Source of the DNA: Archangium sp.
Lineage (GTDB): Bacteria; Myxococcota; Myxococcia; Myxococcales; Myxococcaceae
Length of the DNA stretch: 64,000 nucleotides
Reading direction: 5' to 3'
Assembly (NCBI GenBank): GCA_022843845.1
Contig: JALHMW010000001.1
Coordinates: 124,001-188,000 of the forward strand
Part shown: in pieces, positions 16,152-25,075 of the stretch
Numbering within the stretch: position 1 is the stretch's first letter
Layout: each line of letters starts with the position of its first letter
Notes under the pieces: generated by a model
What the model was told of the DNA's origin: nothing
Database searches by the model: none
What the model saw: the letters and a program-made list of their open reading frames with translations, nothing else
Made by a program: the position numbers and the translations under genes

Positions 16152-18011
16152 GTGGTCCCGGGGTGGTGTCTGCCCTTGGTGATCCACCCAGCATCTCCAC
16201 GATGGGTCTGGGCGCTCGGCCTGGGCGCGACGGCGGTTTTCCTGGTCTGGTCGTTCCGGATCGCCCTTGGCCTGCCCATCGACACGTGGGACGCGTACGA
16301 CTACCTCGTCAACGCGCGGTACCTCGCCGGCAACGATCTCTCTCACCTCGCGCAGGCGTACCGCACCGATCGCGCACCAGGCATCTCGCTGCTCATCGCG
16401 CCGTTCCTCAGCGTCGGCTACCAGCCGGGGCAGCGTGGGCTGACGGGGCTCATCCACCTCGTGCCCTGGAGCCTCGGCATTCTCGCGATCTTGATGACGT
16501 GGAGTGCCGTCGAGCGTGAAGCTGGTGTGACCGTCGCCTTCGTCGCGGCGGGCGTGCTCGCGTTGAACCCGCTCGTCCTCCACTTCCTGCCCTTCATCAT
16601 GGCGGACATCGCCTCGATGGCCTTTGTGCTGCTCGCCCTGCGGCTCTCGGAGCGCGTCACCTCCACCCGCCGTGGTGTCGACGTGCTCGCCCTCGCCCTC
16701 GCGGTCGGCCTCGCCCTGGTGACCAAGTACCCGATGGCGCTCCTCGGCCTGGCCATTCCCGTCGCCAACCTCGCCTGGGTCTGGACCGGGAAGGACCGGC
16801 CGGCCTCACTCAAGTCGAAGCTCCTCGCGTCGGTCGACTGGCGGCTCGCCACGGGCCTGCTCCTCGGCCTTGGGCTGTTCTTCGCGGTCCACGCCCTCAT
16901 CTACTCCCGCGTGGTGACGGGTGACGGAACGTGGATGGAGCGGCTGTCGACAGGCCTCAAGACCTTGTGGGGGGAAGGCGGCGGCCCCGGCGCGACCGAC
17001 CCGTGGTGGGAACTGCCCAACGCCGTGTGGTGGACCTTCGGTCCCCCCGTCACCCTCCTCGCGATCGCGGGCGCGGGCGTGGTCATCGTTCGTGATCGGG
17101 ATCGTGCCGGCTGGCTCCACCTCATCTGGGCGCTCGCCTTGATTGCGTCCTTCATGGTCCTCTTCGGCCACAAGGAGTCTCGCTACGTCCTGCCCGCCCT
17201 GCCCTCCATCGCCATCCTCGCGGGGCGTGGGCTCACGGTCGTCGGACGACGAGTCGCGCTCCAGGGTGCGCTCGCGGCGATCGCGTTGATCGGCATCGCG
17301 CCGTCGGCGCTCCGCGAGCTCCAGCGCATGGGCGACCCGCTCTACACGCGCCCCTCTCTGCTCGCGTGGGCCCGCTTCGCGCTCGATCGCGCCGGCGCCG
17401 ATCGCCCCATCATCCAGAACCCGAACATCTCGCCGTTCGCGCTCTACGCGAAGGATCCCGTCGTCTTCGCCAACGACGAGTTCTGGCACTACCACCACAT
17501 CAACCATGGTGGTCTCGAGTGGTTCTTCGATCGTCGCCTGCAGGCGCTCCAGGTCGGCCAGGGCCCGCCGAGCGTGTCGGTGCAGAACCCGTGGATTCGA
17601 GCGTCGGTGCCAGCCGAGTGGCTGCAGTCGCTCGGAGAGGACGCACTCTGGTTGGTCGCGCTGCCAAAGGGTGGGCTGTTGCTCTCGCCACCCCAGGGCT
17701 GGTTCGAGACCTCGAGCGCCGCGCAACAACCCGAGCCGCCGCCGCCCTTCGTCGCGATCGATCTCACGCGCGTCTCGCTCAAGCCGGGCGCGCGAAGCGA
17801 GACCTCGGCCGAATACTCCGACGGGAAGACGACGGTCGTCCTCAACCGGCAGGCCGACGGCTGGCGAATCACCTCGCCCCCGAAAGACAGCCGCTGGTTC
17901 GTGGGAGTCGCAGAGCAGGCCCCGAGACGGTGGACAGAGCCGTCACCCGACCTCCCGCCCTCGCTCGACGGGCTCTGGAGCGAGCGACAGGTCTTTCCCG
18001 TTCGCCCCTGA
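16152..18011 (+). CDS. ArnT-like GT39 membrane glycosyltransferase
   Basis: A 619-residue GT-C membrane protein starting four bases after rmlC. After the first helix, DTWDAYDYLVNARYLAGNDL carries the acidic residues of the first periplasmic loop used for catalysis in GT39/PMT enzymes, and YRTDRAPGISLLIAPFLS matches the conserved 'R-x-P' loop that follows. About ten hydrophobic helices run to residue 415; the last 200 residues are a soluble, probably periplasmic domain. Such enzymes move a sugar from a polyprenyl-phosphate carrier onto lipid or protein. GTG at 16152 is the track start; GTG 16179 is an alternative. Confidence 0.75.
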   Translation: MVPGWCLPLVIHPASPRWVWALGLGATAVFLVWSFRIALGLPIDTWDAYDYLVNARYLAGNDLSHLAQAYRTDRAPGISLLIAPFLSVGYQPGQRGLTGLIHLVPWSLGILAILMTWSAVEREAGVTVAFVAAGVLALNPLVLHFLPFIMADIASMAFVLLALRLSERVTSTRRGVDVLALALAVGLALVTKYPMALLGLAIPVANLAWVWTGKDRPASLKSKLLASVDWRLATGLLLGLGLFFAVHALIYSRVVTGDGTWMERLSTGLKTLWGEGGGPGATDPWWELPNAVWWTFGPPVTLLAIAGAGVVIVRDRDRAGWLHLIWALALIASFMVLFGHKESRYVLPALPSIAILAGRGLTVVGRRVALQGALAAIALIGIAPSALRELQRMGDPLYTRPSLLAWARFALDRAGADRPIIQNPNISPFALYAKDPVVFANDEFWHYHHINHGGLEWFFDRRLQALQVGQGPPSVSVQNPWIRASVPAEWLQSLGEDALWLVALPKGGLLLSPPQGWFETSSAAQQPEPPPPFVAIDLTRVSLKPGARSETSAEYSDGKTTVVLNRQADGWRITSPPKDSRWFVGVAEQAPRRWTEPSPDLPPSLDGLWSERQVFPVRP

Positions 18012-18157
18012 CGAGGCCGAAAGCGGCCACGACAAACCGAGTCCCGAGTCGTCTCACTCGAGGCGAAGGACGGTCGTGACCTGCTGAGCGCTCGTTCAGC
18101 TCGTTCTCGGAGCGTTCTCGCCCTTCGGCATCGAACACATTCAGGACGGCAACTGAC
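18012..18157. other. Intergenic gap between convergent genes
   Basis: About 146 bases between the stop of the GT39 gene and the stop of the shrunken DUF6311-like ORF. I see no ORF, hairpin followed by T-run, or repeat here. Confidence 0.4.
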
Positions 18158-19096
18158 TCACGGCACGACGGCGGTGAGTCGCTGCGCCAGCACAGTCCCT
18201 GCCGCGACACACACAGGCACGCCCTCGAGCGCGCCGCAGTGAGCTCCGTGGAAGTCGCTCATGTAGTTCGGGTCGACGACGTACACGGTGTCGGTCGCCA
18301 CGGGCCCTGTGAAGCGCGCGTTGCACAGCGGCCCCACCGCGGCAGGGACCCGACCAACGAGGCCTGAGTTGATCGACAGCCCTTCACGAACCGCGACCTG
18401 CGACAGCCGGCCGATCAGCGCCTCGTTGTACCCGCACACCCACTGCACCTGAATCGGCACCACGCGCAGGTGTCGATAGTTGCCCCGCAACCCCGTCCAC
18501 GCTTCGCCGAAGGGCGGCGGCAGCGGCTGCACGTCGAACACGTTCGGCCGTGCCGGAATCTCGACGAGCTGCACCACCGCCGCGAGCACCAGGAGCGCTC
18601 CCCAGATGCGGCGCTTCCGCGCGGCGACGACCACGGCGACGATCGCAGAGATCGACACCAGGAAGTGGAGCGCCCAGACGAAGCGCCCCGACGTCCGGAA
18701 CATCGACGGGAGCGGCTCGAGCAGCTTGAAGAAGCCCCACAGCTCGACCAACACCTGCCCCGAGAACGTGATGCGCGCCGACGCGGCGTAGAACGCTTCT
18801 CCGAGCACCATCACGAGCAGCGGCGCCAGCAACCACGCCATGCGGAGCACCTGCTTCGGCTTCGTCACCCATGCGAGCAGCGCCGTCACCACCATCAGCA
18901 GCGTACCGAGGCCGAGATAGCTGAAGCCCTCTCCCTGCCTCGAGACGAAGAGCCCGACAACGCGCCCGAGCTCACACAGCCAGAACATCGAGTTCGTATA
19001 GAAGACGCTCGTGCCCCACGGGGCGAGCAGGGGCGGCGTCAGCCCGGGCGGCAACGCAATGGGATCCACTCGGTGTTGGAACGGGTCGGGGATCAC
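18158..19096 (-). pseudogene. Shrunken paralog of the DUF6311-like membrane protein
   Basis: A 312-residue ORF that aligns by eye with the intact 540-residue protein at 25883-27505. The front aligns with part of the intact N-terminal region (PWGTSVFYTNSMFWLCELG against FGMSTFYTGANFWLCLVG); it then jumps about 190 residues to GEGFSYLGLGTLL (against AEGYAYLGVGVLL) and stays colinear to the end, including SINSGLVGRVP against TINSGYVGRVP. The first 50-70 residues are absent and a TAG closes the frame just upstream of the GTG. The frame is kept across the internal deletion, so a shortened protein could still be made. Pseudogene is the simpler reading. Confidence 0.7.
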
Positions 19097-19172
19097 CAGA
19101 GCGAGCCCTTCGGCGACCGTTCGCCACCGCTACACGGGCTTCTCCGGTTCGACAGGCTCAGTCACGCGAGGC

Positions 19173-20594
19173 TCACTTCTCGGCAGCAAGCACCGGCGCC
19201 GGAGCGTCTTTCACGGCAGGCAGCAACGCGGCCACGAGGAAGAAAAAGGCGACGAAGTGGTAGTAGTTGCAGAACGCCTGTCGCGCGAACTCGAACATCC
19301 ACCCGTAGGCGAGGCCCACGAAGATGATGGCGCTGCGCAGGGTGGGGTTCTTCCGGCGCCAGAGCGCAGCCGCCAGCGCCAGGACCGCGGCCGGGCCGAT
19401 CCACCCGAGCTTCGAGTAGTGCTCCTGCATGCCGTCGGGCGTCGCGAAGTCGAGGGTGTGCGCGATGAAGGCGACCAGCGACAACGAGTCGGGTCGTGGC
19501 TTCGCGTCGGCCCACGAGCTCAAGGTGGCTTTCGCGAAGTTCCCCGGGTCGGACAGCAGGAAGGGGAGCACGATAGCCAGGGCGAAGCCTGCCGCGGCTC
19601 CGAAGAAGCGCAGCGCGGCCTGCTTTCCACCTGTTCGCCAGACCCAGATGAGCAACAGCCCGCCCGCGATGAAGGCGTACTGTTTCGTGGCGCAGGCCGC
19701 GCCGACGGCAATGCCCGCAGCCAGCCACCGACGCTTTGCCAGGAAGAAGAACGAGACGCCGAGCGCCGCGCTCAAGAGCGCGTCGATCCACGACTGCTCG
19801 AGGATGAAGAGCGAGATGGGGCACGCCAGCCACACGGCAGCGGCCAGGAGCGGGCGCTCCCATTCTTTCCAATACGCTCGCCCCAGACCGATCAACGCCC
19901 CGACGATGACGACGTCAGCCGCGACGAGCGAGGCCCGAACGTCGAACGCGCCCTTCCCGATCCACGCGAACGCACTCGACCAGAGCAGCCACATCGGCAG
20001 GTACGGGTATCTCGGAACGTAGTCGTAGCGGCCGCCATAGATGTCGACGTAGCTCTCGACGTACGGGTTCTTCCCATCGAGGAAGTAGCGCACGGCCTGA
20101 ACACTGAAGGTCCACACGTCGATGAACGGCTGCGGCGAGGACCAGAGCACGTGACGACGCGTCACCAGCAACAGCCCGATCACACCTACCGCCAGGACGA
20201 TCAGCACGCGCGACCGCCACGGCTTGTCGAAGAGCAGGGCCAACGGCATCAGCGAGGCGACCGTGAGCGCGGCGTTGATGGTGTTCACCAGCGCCTTCGT
20301 CTCAGGCACCTGCTGGGCGTAGATGAGCTGTGAGTTGGACCCGAGCAGGAAGGTGCCGACGATGATCGCGGCAATCCAGGCGAGCTTCGGCGAGGCGCCG
20401 TTGAGCGCGCTCTTCGGCCGCACCAACTCGATGACGGTGAGGCTCACCAGGATGCCGGTGAGGGCGAGCACGAACTGCGGCCCGAAGTGACCGTGCGAGA
20501 ACGTCAGCACGATCGACACTCCCAGAAAAGCCAGCAGAGGCACCGAGCCACCGTACCGTCGAGGCGTGTGGGAGTCGACGCGAAAACCGTTCAC
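19173..20594 (-). CDS. GT-C membrane glycosyltransferase, GT87/DUF2029-like
   Basis: A 473-residue protein with about eleven hydrophobic helices. The loop GKNPYVESYVDIYGGRYDYV and the following RYPYLPMWLLW resemble the periplasmic catalytic loop and aromatic-proline segment of GT87/DUF2029 mannosyltransferases that use polyprenyl-phosphate sugars. No soluble domain follows; the last residues are polar. It lies upstream of the shrunken DUF6311-like ORF on the same strand (76 bases apart) and diverges from the truncated methyltransferase at 20681. Sugar specificity is unknown. Confidence 0.65.
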   Translation of the reverse strand: MNGFRVDSHTPRRYGGSVPLLAFLGVSIVLTFSHGHFGPQFVLALTGILVSLTVIELVRPKSALNGASPKLAWIAAIIVGTFLLGSNSQLIYAQQVPETKALVNTINAALTVASLMPLALLFDKPWRSRVLIVLAVGVIGLLLVTRRHVLWSSPQPFIDVWTFSVQAVRYFLDGKNPYVESYVDIYGGRYDYVPRYPYLPMWLLWSSAFAWIGKGAFDVRASLVAADVVIVGALIGLGRAYWKEWERPLLAAAVWLACPISLFILEQSWIDALLSAALGVSFFFLAKRRWLAAGIAVGAACATKQYAFIAGGLLLIWVWRTGGKQAALRFFGAAAGFALAIVLPFLLSDPGNFAKATLSSWADAKPRPDSLSLVAFIAHTLDFATPDGMQEHYSKLGWIGPAAVLALAAALWRRKNPTLRSAIIFVGLAYGWMFEFARQAFCNYYHFVAFFFLVAALLPAVKDAPAPVLAAEK

Positions 20595-20680
20595 TCCTCC
20601 TCACTCGTCTGACAGAAGCCGCGCGCTTCCTTTCGCTGGTGGAAGCCGACACCCCACCCGGTGTACCCACGAGTCCGACC

Positions 20681-21067
20681 ATGGATACGACGCTCTACGA
20701 CGCACACGCCCGGCTCGACGACGAGCACTGGTGGTTCCTCGGCAGACGCTCCATCGTTCGCGACGCGCTCAAGCGGCACCTTCACCCGTTTCCGGGGACA
20801 CGACGCATCCTGGACGCGTGGGGCACGGCTGCGAAAGTGGGCTTCCGATGCTACTTCGACTCGCTCCAATGGGGCCCCTTCGCAGCGGTGGTGGCGGGCA
20901 CCGAGAGAGAGAGAGCCACCGGCTGGGTCGGCCGCATCAGCGACTGTGCGCTGACGAAACTCTTCTCGGCAGCGCGGCACGACGCGTCTCAAGTCCCGGT
21001 TTCGTTTGACGTGCCCCTGCTCGCAATCGCCACCCGCCCTGACTCGTCCGCTCGAGGATCCACGTGA
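20681..21067 (+). pseudogene. Methyltransferase remnant lacking its SAM-binding core
   Basis: A 128-residue ORF. Its first 43 residues match the intact methyltransferase at 27766-28503 (DEHWWFLGRRSIVRDAL against NDWWWFVGRRSIIRESL), ending at RRILDAW where the intact gene has RRVLDAGCGSGG. About 130 residues are then missing, and the rest matches the C-terminus (LFSAARH and VPLLAIATRP against TFSAERH and VSLLALATAR). The deletion removes motif I onward, so no SAM-dependent catalysis is expected, yet the frame is intact and its stop overlaps the next gene's GTG. Homology seems to extend some 45 bases upstream of the ATG. Confidence 0.72.
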
Positions 21068-22893
21068 CACCGGATCAGCCAGACAATCCCAGCGCGCGCA
21101 TCGACCATCGTCGGGCGAGAACGCCCTGGATGAAGCGAAACCTTGGCCGACTGCGCCGAGAAGCACCTCCGCTCGTCGTGATGGCGACGCTCGTCGCGCT
21201 AACGTGGGCGAGCACCTTTCGCATCTGGACGCCGACGGATTTCACGCACCCCATCGAGTACTACGCTGACGCGAACTACCAACTGGGCGTAATCCAGAGC
21301 GCGCGCGACCGTGGCTTCGGTTCCCTGATCGGGGCAGAGAACCCCTTCATCGGTGCGCCCAACGCCGCCCGGTGGACCGACTTTCCGCTGAGCGACGACA
21401 TCGTCTACTTCGGCCTTGGGTTCCTCAGCCGCTTCACCGGAACCACCGCCGCGTTGAACCTGGGCTACCTCGCAGCGGCCGTGCTTGCGGCTGTCGCGCT
21501 CTACCTCGTCGCCCGCAGGCTCAGAATTCCGGCGCCGCTGGCCTCACTCGCGGGCGCGCTGTTCGGCGCGTCTCCGTTCATCTTCTACCGCACGGTGCAC
21601 CACTTCAACCTGGTGAGCTACTGGCCGGTGGCCCCCTGCATTCTCACGCTCACCTGGGTGCTCTCACGCAGAGGGCTTCGGGTCGGTGAGCGTCGGTTCA
21701 CCTTCGCCTGCATCAGCACCGCCATCGTCGGCGTGCACAACATGTACTACGCGAACTACGTCTTTCAGCTCCTCGCGCTCGGTGCTGCTTTTCAACTCGC
21801 TCGCGCCAACTGGAAGGCGTTCCGGGCGACCGCGCTGATCGCGGCGGCGCTGGTGGCGGCGGTGTTCCTGGGCAACCTCGATTCGGCGATCGGGGTGTAC
21901 CAATTCGGCCGCAACCCGACGGCGACCCACCGCAGCATCGGAGAAACGCTCTTGTACGGCCTAAGGCCGCTCGAGCTTGTCGTTCCCAGCCCCCACCACC
22001 GGATCGGTCTCTTCAGCCAAGGTGGAGCCCGGTACCAAGCGACGGCTCCAGTGTTGGGAGAGTTCCCATCGAACTACCTGGGCATCATTCCCGGTCTGGC
22101 GTTCATCGCGATGATGTTCTCCGGGCTTCGCGCAACGCTTGGCATGGGTCGACGGGGGGCCTCGAGCCGATTCCTGGTGGTGTCGCTCTGGCTCTGCTTC
22201 ATCGCCATCGGCGGCGGTTTGATGCAGCTCTCGCAGATGGTGCTCGGTATCGTCGCGTTCCGTTCGAACAACCGCGCGTCAATCGTCCTCCTCGGTCTCG
22301 CGGTGTTGTACTTGGGCCGTGCACTCGCACCTGCGTTGCGTCGGTGTTCTCCTCGAATCGGCTGGGCGCTCGCGGGTGCGGCGATAGTCTTCGGCCTCTG
22401 GGAGCAGTCGCCAGACCTCACGAAGAAGCTCACGTACCCGGGTGGCGTGGGGCACTGGCAGATGCGCGAGCGCTGGGCCAAAGCGATCGTCTCGGACGAG
22501 CACTTCGTCGAGACGCTCGAGCGGGAACTCCCAGTGGGTTCGGCCGTCTTGCAGTTGCCCGCGTTCGGCTTCCCCGAGCATGGGGAGATCGGGCCGGTGT
22601 ACGACTACGAGCACTTCAGGCTGTATGCCGTGTCGCACCAGAAGCTGCGCTGGAGCTACGGTGCCATGAAGGGACGACCTGAGAACGCCTTTCAGCAGGA
22701 AATGGCGCAGCTGCCACCACCGGCCATGGTTGGCCGGTTGAAGGCCGCTGGTTTTGGTGCAGTCGTCTTCGCGAACGCGGCGTACGGGCCGGGAACCGCG
22801 CAAGCCTTCGCACAGCAGGCGGGCGCCGGCTTCAGGGTACTCACCGCGGAGGCTGGCGACTTCAGCGTGGTGCTCTTCCCTCCACCGAACTGA
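21064..22893 (+). CDS. Polytopic membrane protein, GT-C-like
   Basis: A 609-residue protein whose GTG start overlaps the stop of the methyltransferase remnant (GTGA). Hydrophobic helices run from residue 38 to about 460, with an early extracytoplasmic loop containing HPIEYYADANYQ that could hold catalytic acidic residues; the last 140 residues are soluble (AVLQLPAFGFPEHG). The topology resembles YfhO/GT39-type proteins. Coupling to the dead methyltransferase suggests that an intact methyltransferase once headed this transcript. I cannot assign a sugar or acceptor. Confidence 0.65.
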   Translation: MTPDQPDNPSARIDHRRARTPWMKRNLGRLRREAPPLVVMATLVALTWASTFRIWTPTDFTHPIEYYADANYQLGVIQSARDRGFGSLIGAENPFIGAPNAARWTDFPLSDDIVYFGLGFLSRFTGTTAALNLGYLAAAVLAAVALYLVARRLRIPAPLASLAGALFGASPFIFYRTVHHFNLVSYWPVAPCILTLTWVLSRRGLRVGERRFTFACISTAIVGVHNMYYANYVFQLLALGAAFQLARANWKAFRATALIAAALVAAVFLGNLDSAIGVYQFGRNPTATHRSIGETLLYGLRPLELVVPSPHHRIGLFSQGGARYQATAPVLGEFPSNYLGIIPGLAFIAMMFSGLRATLGMGRRGASSRFLVVSLWLCFIAIGGGLMQLSQMVLGIVAFRSNNRASIVLLGLAVLYLGRALAPALRRCSPRIGWALAGAAIVFGLWEQSPDLTKKLTYPGGVGHWQMRERWAKAIVSDEHFVETLERELPVGSAVLQLPAFGFPEHGEIGPVYDYEHFRLYAVSHQKLRWSYGAMKGRPENAFQQEMAQLPPPAMVGRLKAAGFGAVVFANAAYGPGTAQAFAQQAGAGFRVLTAEAGDFSVVLFPPPN

Positions 22894-22914
22894 GCAACTC
22901 AGCGAATCTCAATG

Positions 22915-23784
22915 CTATCGCCTGCAGCAGAGCACCCCCGTAATCTGCGGTGTGTAGACGCACCCGGTGGAGTTCTGCGAGGCATCGGTTCTCATCGTCG
23001 AGGCGGGCAGACAGGAAGTCTGCGTCAACCTGAAAGGACAGGTAGCGCCCAGAGCAGACATATCGGGGTCCATGGGGTTGTTTGGCACGACACAACCCAT
23101 CCGGGTCGTTCCGACGGCGCCCCTACATGTTGGGAAGCAGACACCACAGTCATTGGCCGCGTCGTATGCGAAGCAGCCAGGCGTGCCGGTGGTGTCGCCG
23201 GTCGTGATTTGAGACAGGGCCGGACTGGTCCCGGTACAAACCCCCCAACCTGCCCCACACAGTGACTGTGCGCTCGCCTCATCAATCGCGCCAGCGAAGG
23301 AACCTGAACAAGCGGCCACGTTCGGCAACCTCGTCGCATCGAGCCCATCACGGGTCCCGTCAGCACACGGTGACACGGCCGCGCTTCCTCCAGCCGTTGC
23401 CCCTCCACCACCAGCGCCTCCGCCAGCAGTGCCACCGCCAGCTGCTAGGAGCCTGATCGAGACGGTCTCGGTGACACCCTCCCACGTTGCCGATACGACG
23501 AAGCTCTGCTGGCACTTCGTGTCAACGGCCACGTCACACGAAGCATCGACGGTCGCAGACCCGAACGAGTCCAGCGTGGCGCTTTTGGTACCCAGCGAGC
23601 CGACGGTGGACGAAATGGTCACGAGCCCGGAGCCCACTGTCGAGTTCGATCGTGTCGCGGTGATGGCGACGCGGGAAACGCTGCCATCCGGTGGAATAAC
23701 CTTCGGATTGGCTTCCAGAACCAGCGTGCCCCCAGACGGGCCAGGGCAAGCGCTGAACATCGCCAGAATCAAAACTCGCTTCAT
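22915..23784 (-). CDS. Lipoprotein with Ig-like domain and cysteine-rich C-terminal domain
   Basis: A 289-residue protein from the ATG at 23784 (the track start at 23937 adds 51 residues without a signal). MKRVLILAMFSACPG is a short lipoprotein-type signal with a candidate lipid-bearing Cys 13. Residues 20-118 look like a bacterial Ig-like (Big_1) domain (NPKVIPPDGSVSRVAITAT). A Gly/Ala linker follows (GGGTAGGGAGGGG). The last 140 residues are rich in cysteines, with CADGTRDGL, CFAYDAANDCGVCFPTC and a terminal TGVLCCRR. That domain is shared with the neighbouring gene at 24076-24987. Likely outer-membrane or surface exposed; function unknown. Stops converge with the GT-C gene, 21 bases apart. 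Confidence 0.75.
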   Translation of the reverse strand: MKRVLILAMFSACPGPSGGTLVLEANPKVIPPDGSVSRVAITATRSNSTVGSGLVTISSTVGSLGTKSATLDSFGSATVDASCDVAVDTKCQQSFVVSATWEGVTETVSIRLLAAGGGTAGGGAGGGGATAGGSAAVSPCADGTRDGLDATRLPNVAACSGSFAGAIDEASAQSLCGAGWGVCTGTSPALSQITTGDTTGTPGCFAYDAANDCGVCFPTCRGAVGTTRMGCVVPNNPMDPDMSALGATCPFRLTQTSCLPASTMRTDASQNSTGCVYTPQITGVLCCRR

Positions 23785-24075
23785 CGTTGTTCCCGCCTTT
23801 CGAATCTTGCAGCACACGACACCGGTCGTCCTGATGGGGCTGTCGAGTTCTGTGTCGAGTCGTCCCGTGGCCATGCACGGACGAATCGGGTGTTTCAACC
23901 TGCTGGAATCAGCTTGCAATCCAAGGCCCCTCGTCATTCAGGCGACGCCTGACTCCTGTCGCTGGCGGATTTCTTCGGGTTTGTGGCCCACAGCCGAACG
24001 TCAAGGACTTCAACCCATTTTCCGGTTGTGCGCAACAGTTGGAAAGCATGCCGATTCGTGGGCGCGTTGAAGGAG
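23785..24075 (-). other. Spacer holding the relic tail of a third cysteine-rich gene
   Basis: About 290 bases between the two paralogous lipoprotein genes. On the - strand, near 23806-23855, the DNA resembles the 3' ends of both neighbours: it encodes RTTGVVCCKI in place of ITGVLCCRR or ITGVACCRN, and the + strand carries TCGAGTTCTG as in the downstream end of the 24076 gene. Further upstream the similarity fades. I read it as the decayed C-terminal end of a third copy; the promoter of the 22915 gene must lie here too. Confidence 0.4.
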
Positions 24076-24987
24076 TCAATTCCGACAACACGCGACGCCG
24101 GTGATCATCGGGTTCCATTGGCACCCACTCGAGTTCTGCGACGAGTCAACGCGACCCGAGGCGAGGCAAGAACCGCCAGAGCCCAGTGCCATCTGAATGC
24201 AGTTGGCACCGATACCTCCCATGTCGGGGTCGGTCGGCGCGCTTGAGACGCAACAAGCGAGACACATTCCAATCGAACCGCGGCAGGAGGGGTAGCACGC
24301 GTTGCAATCATGAGCGGTATCGAAAGCAAAACAGCCAAGAAACGAAGTGGCCTGCTGGAACGTCACGGTGCCAATGACCGAGTCAGTGCCCCGACAAACG
24401 TGCCAGCCTGGTGCGCAGAGGGATGCAGCCGACGGCTCGTCGATCCATCCGGTCCACACCCCATCGCATGCCGCAACATTCGGAAAGAGCGTCGCGTTCA
24501 CGAGCCCCTCGCGGGTGCCATCGGCACAACCCGGGGTGCCGCCGGCGCTTCCTCCAGCCGAGCCACCGGCACTTCCTCCAGCCGAGCCACCGGCACTTCC
24601 TCCAGCCGAGCCACCGGCACTTCCTCCCGCCGAGCCACCGGCACTTCCTCCCGCCGAGCCACCGGCACTTCCTCCCGCTGAGCCACCGGCACTTCCTCCC
24701 GCAGAGCCACCAGCACTTCCTCCCGCTGGGCCACCAGCACTTCCTCCTGCTGAGCCACCGGCACTTCCTCCCGCCCCGCCACCGCCACCTCCTCCCGCCG
24801 CGCCACCCGCGCTCCCTCCTGCGTGGCCACCCGCACTCCCTCCCGCCCCGCCACCCGCCGCGCCCGCGCTTCCACCTGACGTCGGTGTGCCGCCGTCTTC
24901 ATCGACTGGCTGGAAGCCGCAGCCTCCGCAGTTGGCGAATACGAATGCCGCCAGAGCCACGAACCAAGCCTTCCCAAAGAGTGCCAT
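24076..24987 (-). CDS. Cysteine-rich lipoprotein with long GGSAGGSA repeat linker
   Basis: A 303-residue paralog of the 22915-23784 product. The N-terminus ALAAFVFANCGGCG is a signal with a possible lipobox cysteine at residue 20, although Asn before Cys is unusual. Residues about 35-150 are almost only Gly, Ser and Ala in eight-residue GGSAGGSA units encoded by a 24-base tandem repeat. The last 150 residues are the shared cysteine-rich domain (CADGTREGL, CFAFDTAHDCNACYPSC, TGVACCRN). The linker probably extends the domain away from the membrane. A TATGAT hexamer sits about ten bases before the ATG on the - strand, a possible -10 element. Confidence 0.78.
   Translation of the reverse strand: MALFGKAWFVALAAFVFANCGGCGFQPVDEDGGTPTSGGSAGAAGGGAGGSAGGHAGGSAGGAAGGGGGGGAGGSAGGSAGGSAGGPAGGSAGGSAGGSAGGSAGGSAGGSAGGSAGGSAGGSAGGSAGGSAGGSAGGSAGGSAGGSAGGTPGCADGTREGLVNATLFPNVAACDGVWTGWIDEPSAASLCAPGWHVCRGTDSVIGTVTFQQATSFLGCFAFDTAHDCNACYPSCRGSIGMCLACCVSSAPTDPDMGGIGANCIQMALGSGGSCLASGRVDSSQNSSGCQWNPMITGVACCRN
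24560..24870. repeat. 24-base minisatellite inside the lipoprotein gene
   Basis: Nine nearly identical 24-base units (GAGCCACCGGCACTTCCTCC plus four variable bases) run from 24560 to about 24775, followed by three to four degenerate units. It encodes the GGSAGGSA linker on the - strand. Unit length is a multiple of three, so gain or loss of units leaves the frame intact. There are no spacers, so it is not a CRISPR array. Confidence 0.9.
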
Positions 24988-25075
24988 ACCTCGTGATCAT
25001 ACCGCACCCGGACTCGCAGGCAGAGGATTGCCCCCTCGCAAGAAGTGGGCTTGAAACCGACCCGAAGGAGTCCAG

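Noticed and set aside
18470-20333. Overlapping + strand ORFs of 285 and 440 residues
   Set aside because: Antisense to the shrunken DUF6311-like ORF and the GT87-like gene; Arg/Glu/His-rich shadows.
24560-24870. Possible CRISPR array
   Set aside because: Units are directly adjacent without spacers and encode a Gly/Ser/Ala linker in a real gene.
24347-25054. Proline-rich 235-residue ORF on the + strand
   Set aside because: It is the antisense reading of the GGSAGGSA minisatellite; repeats of PALPPAEP are a direct consequence of it.
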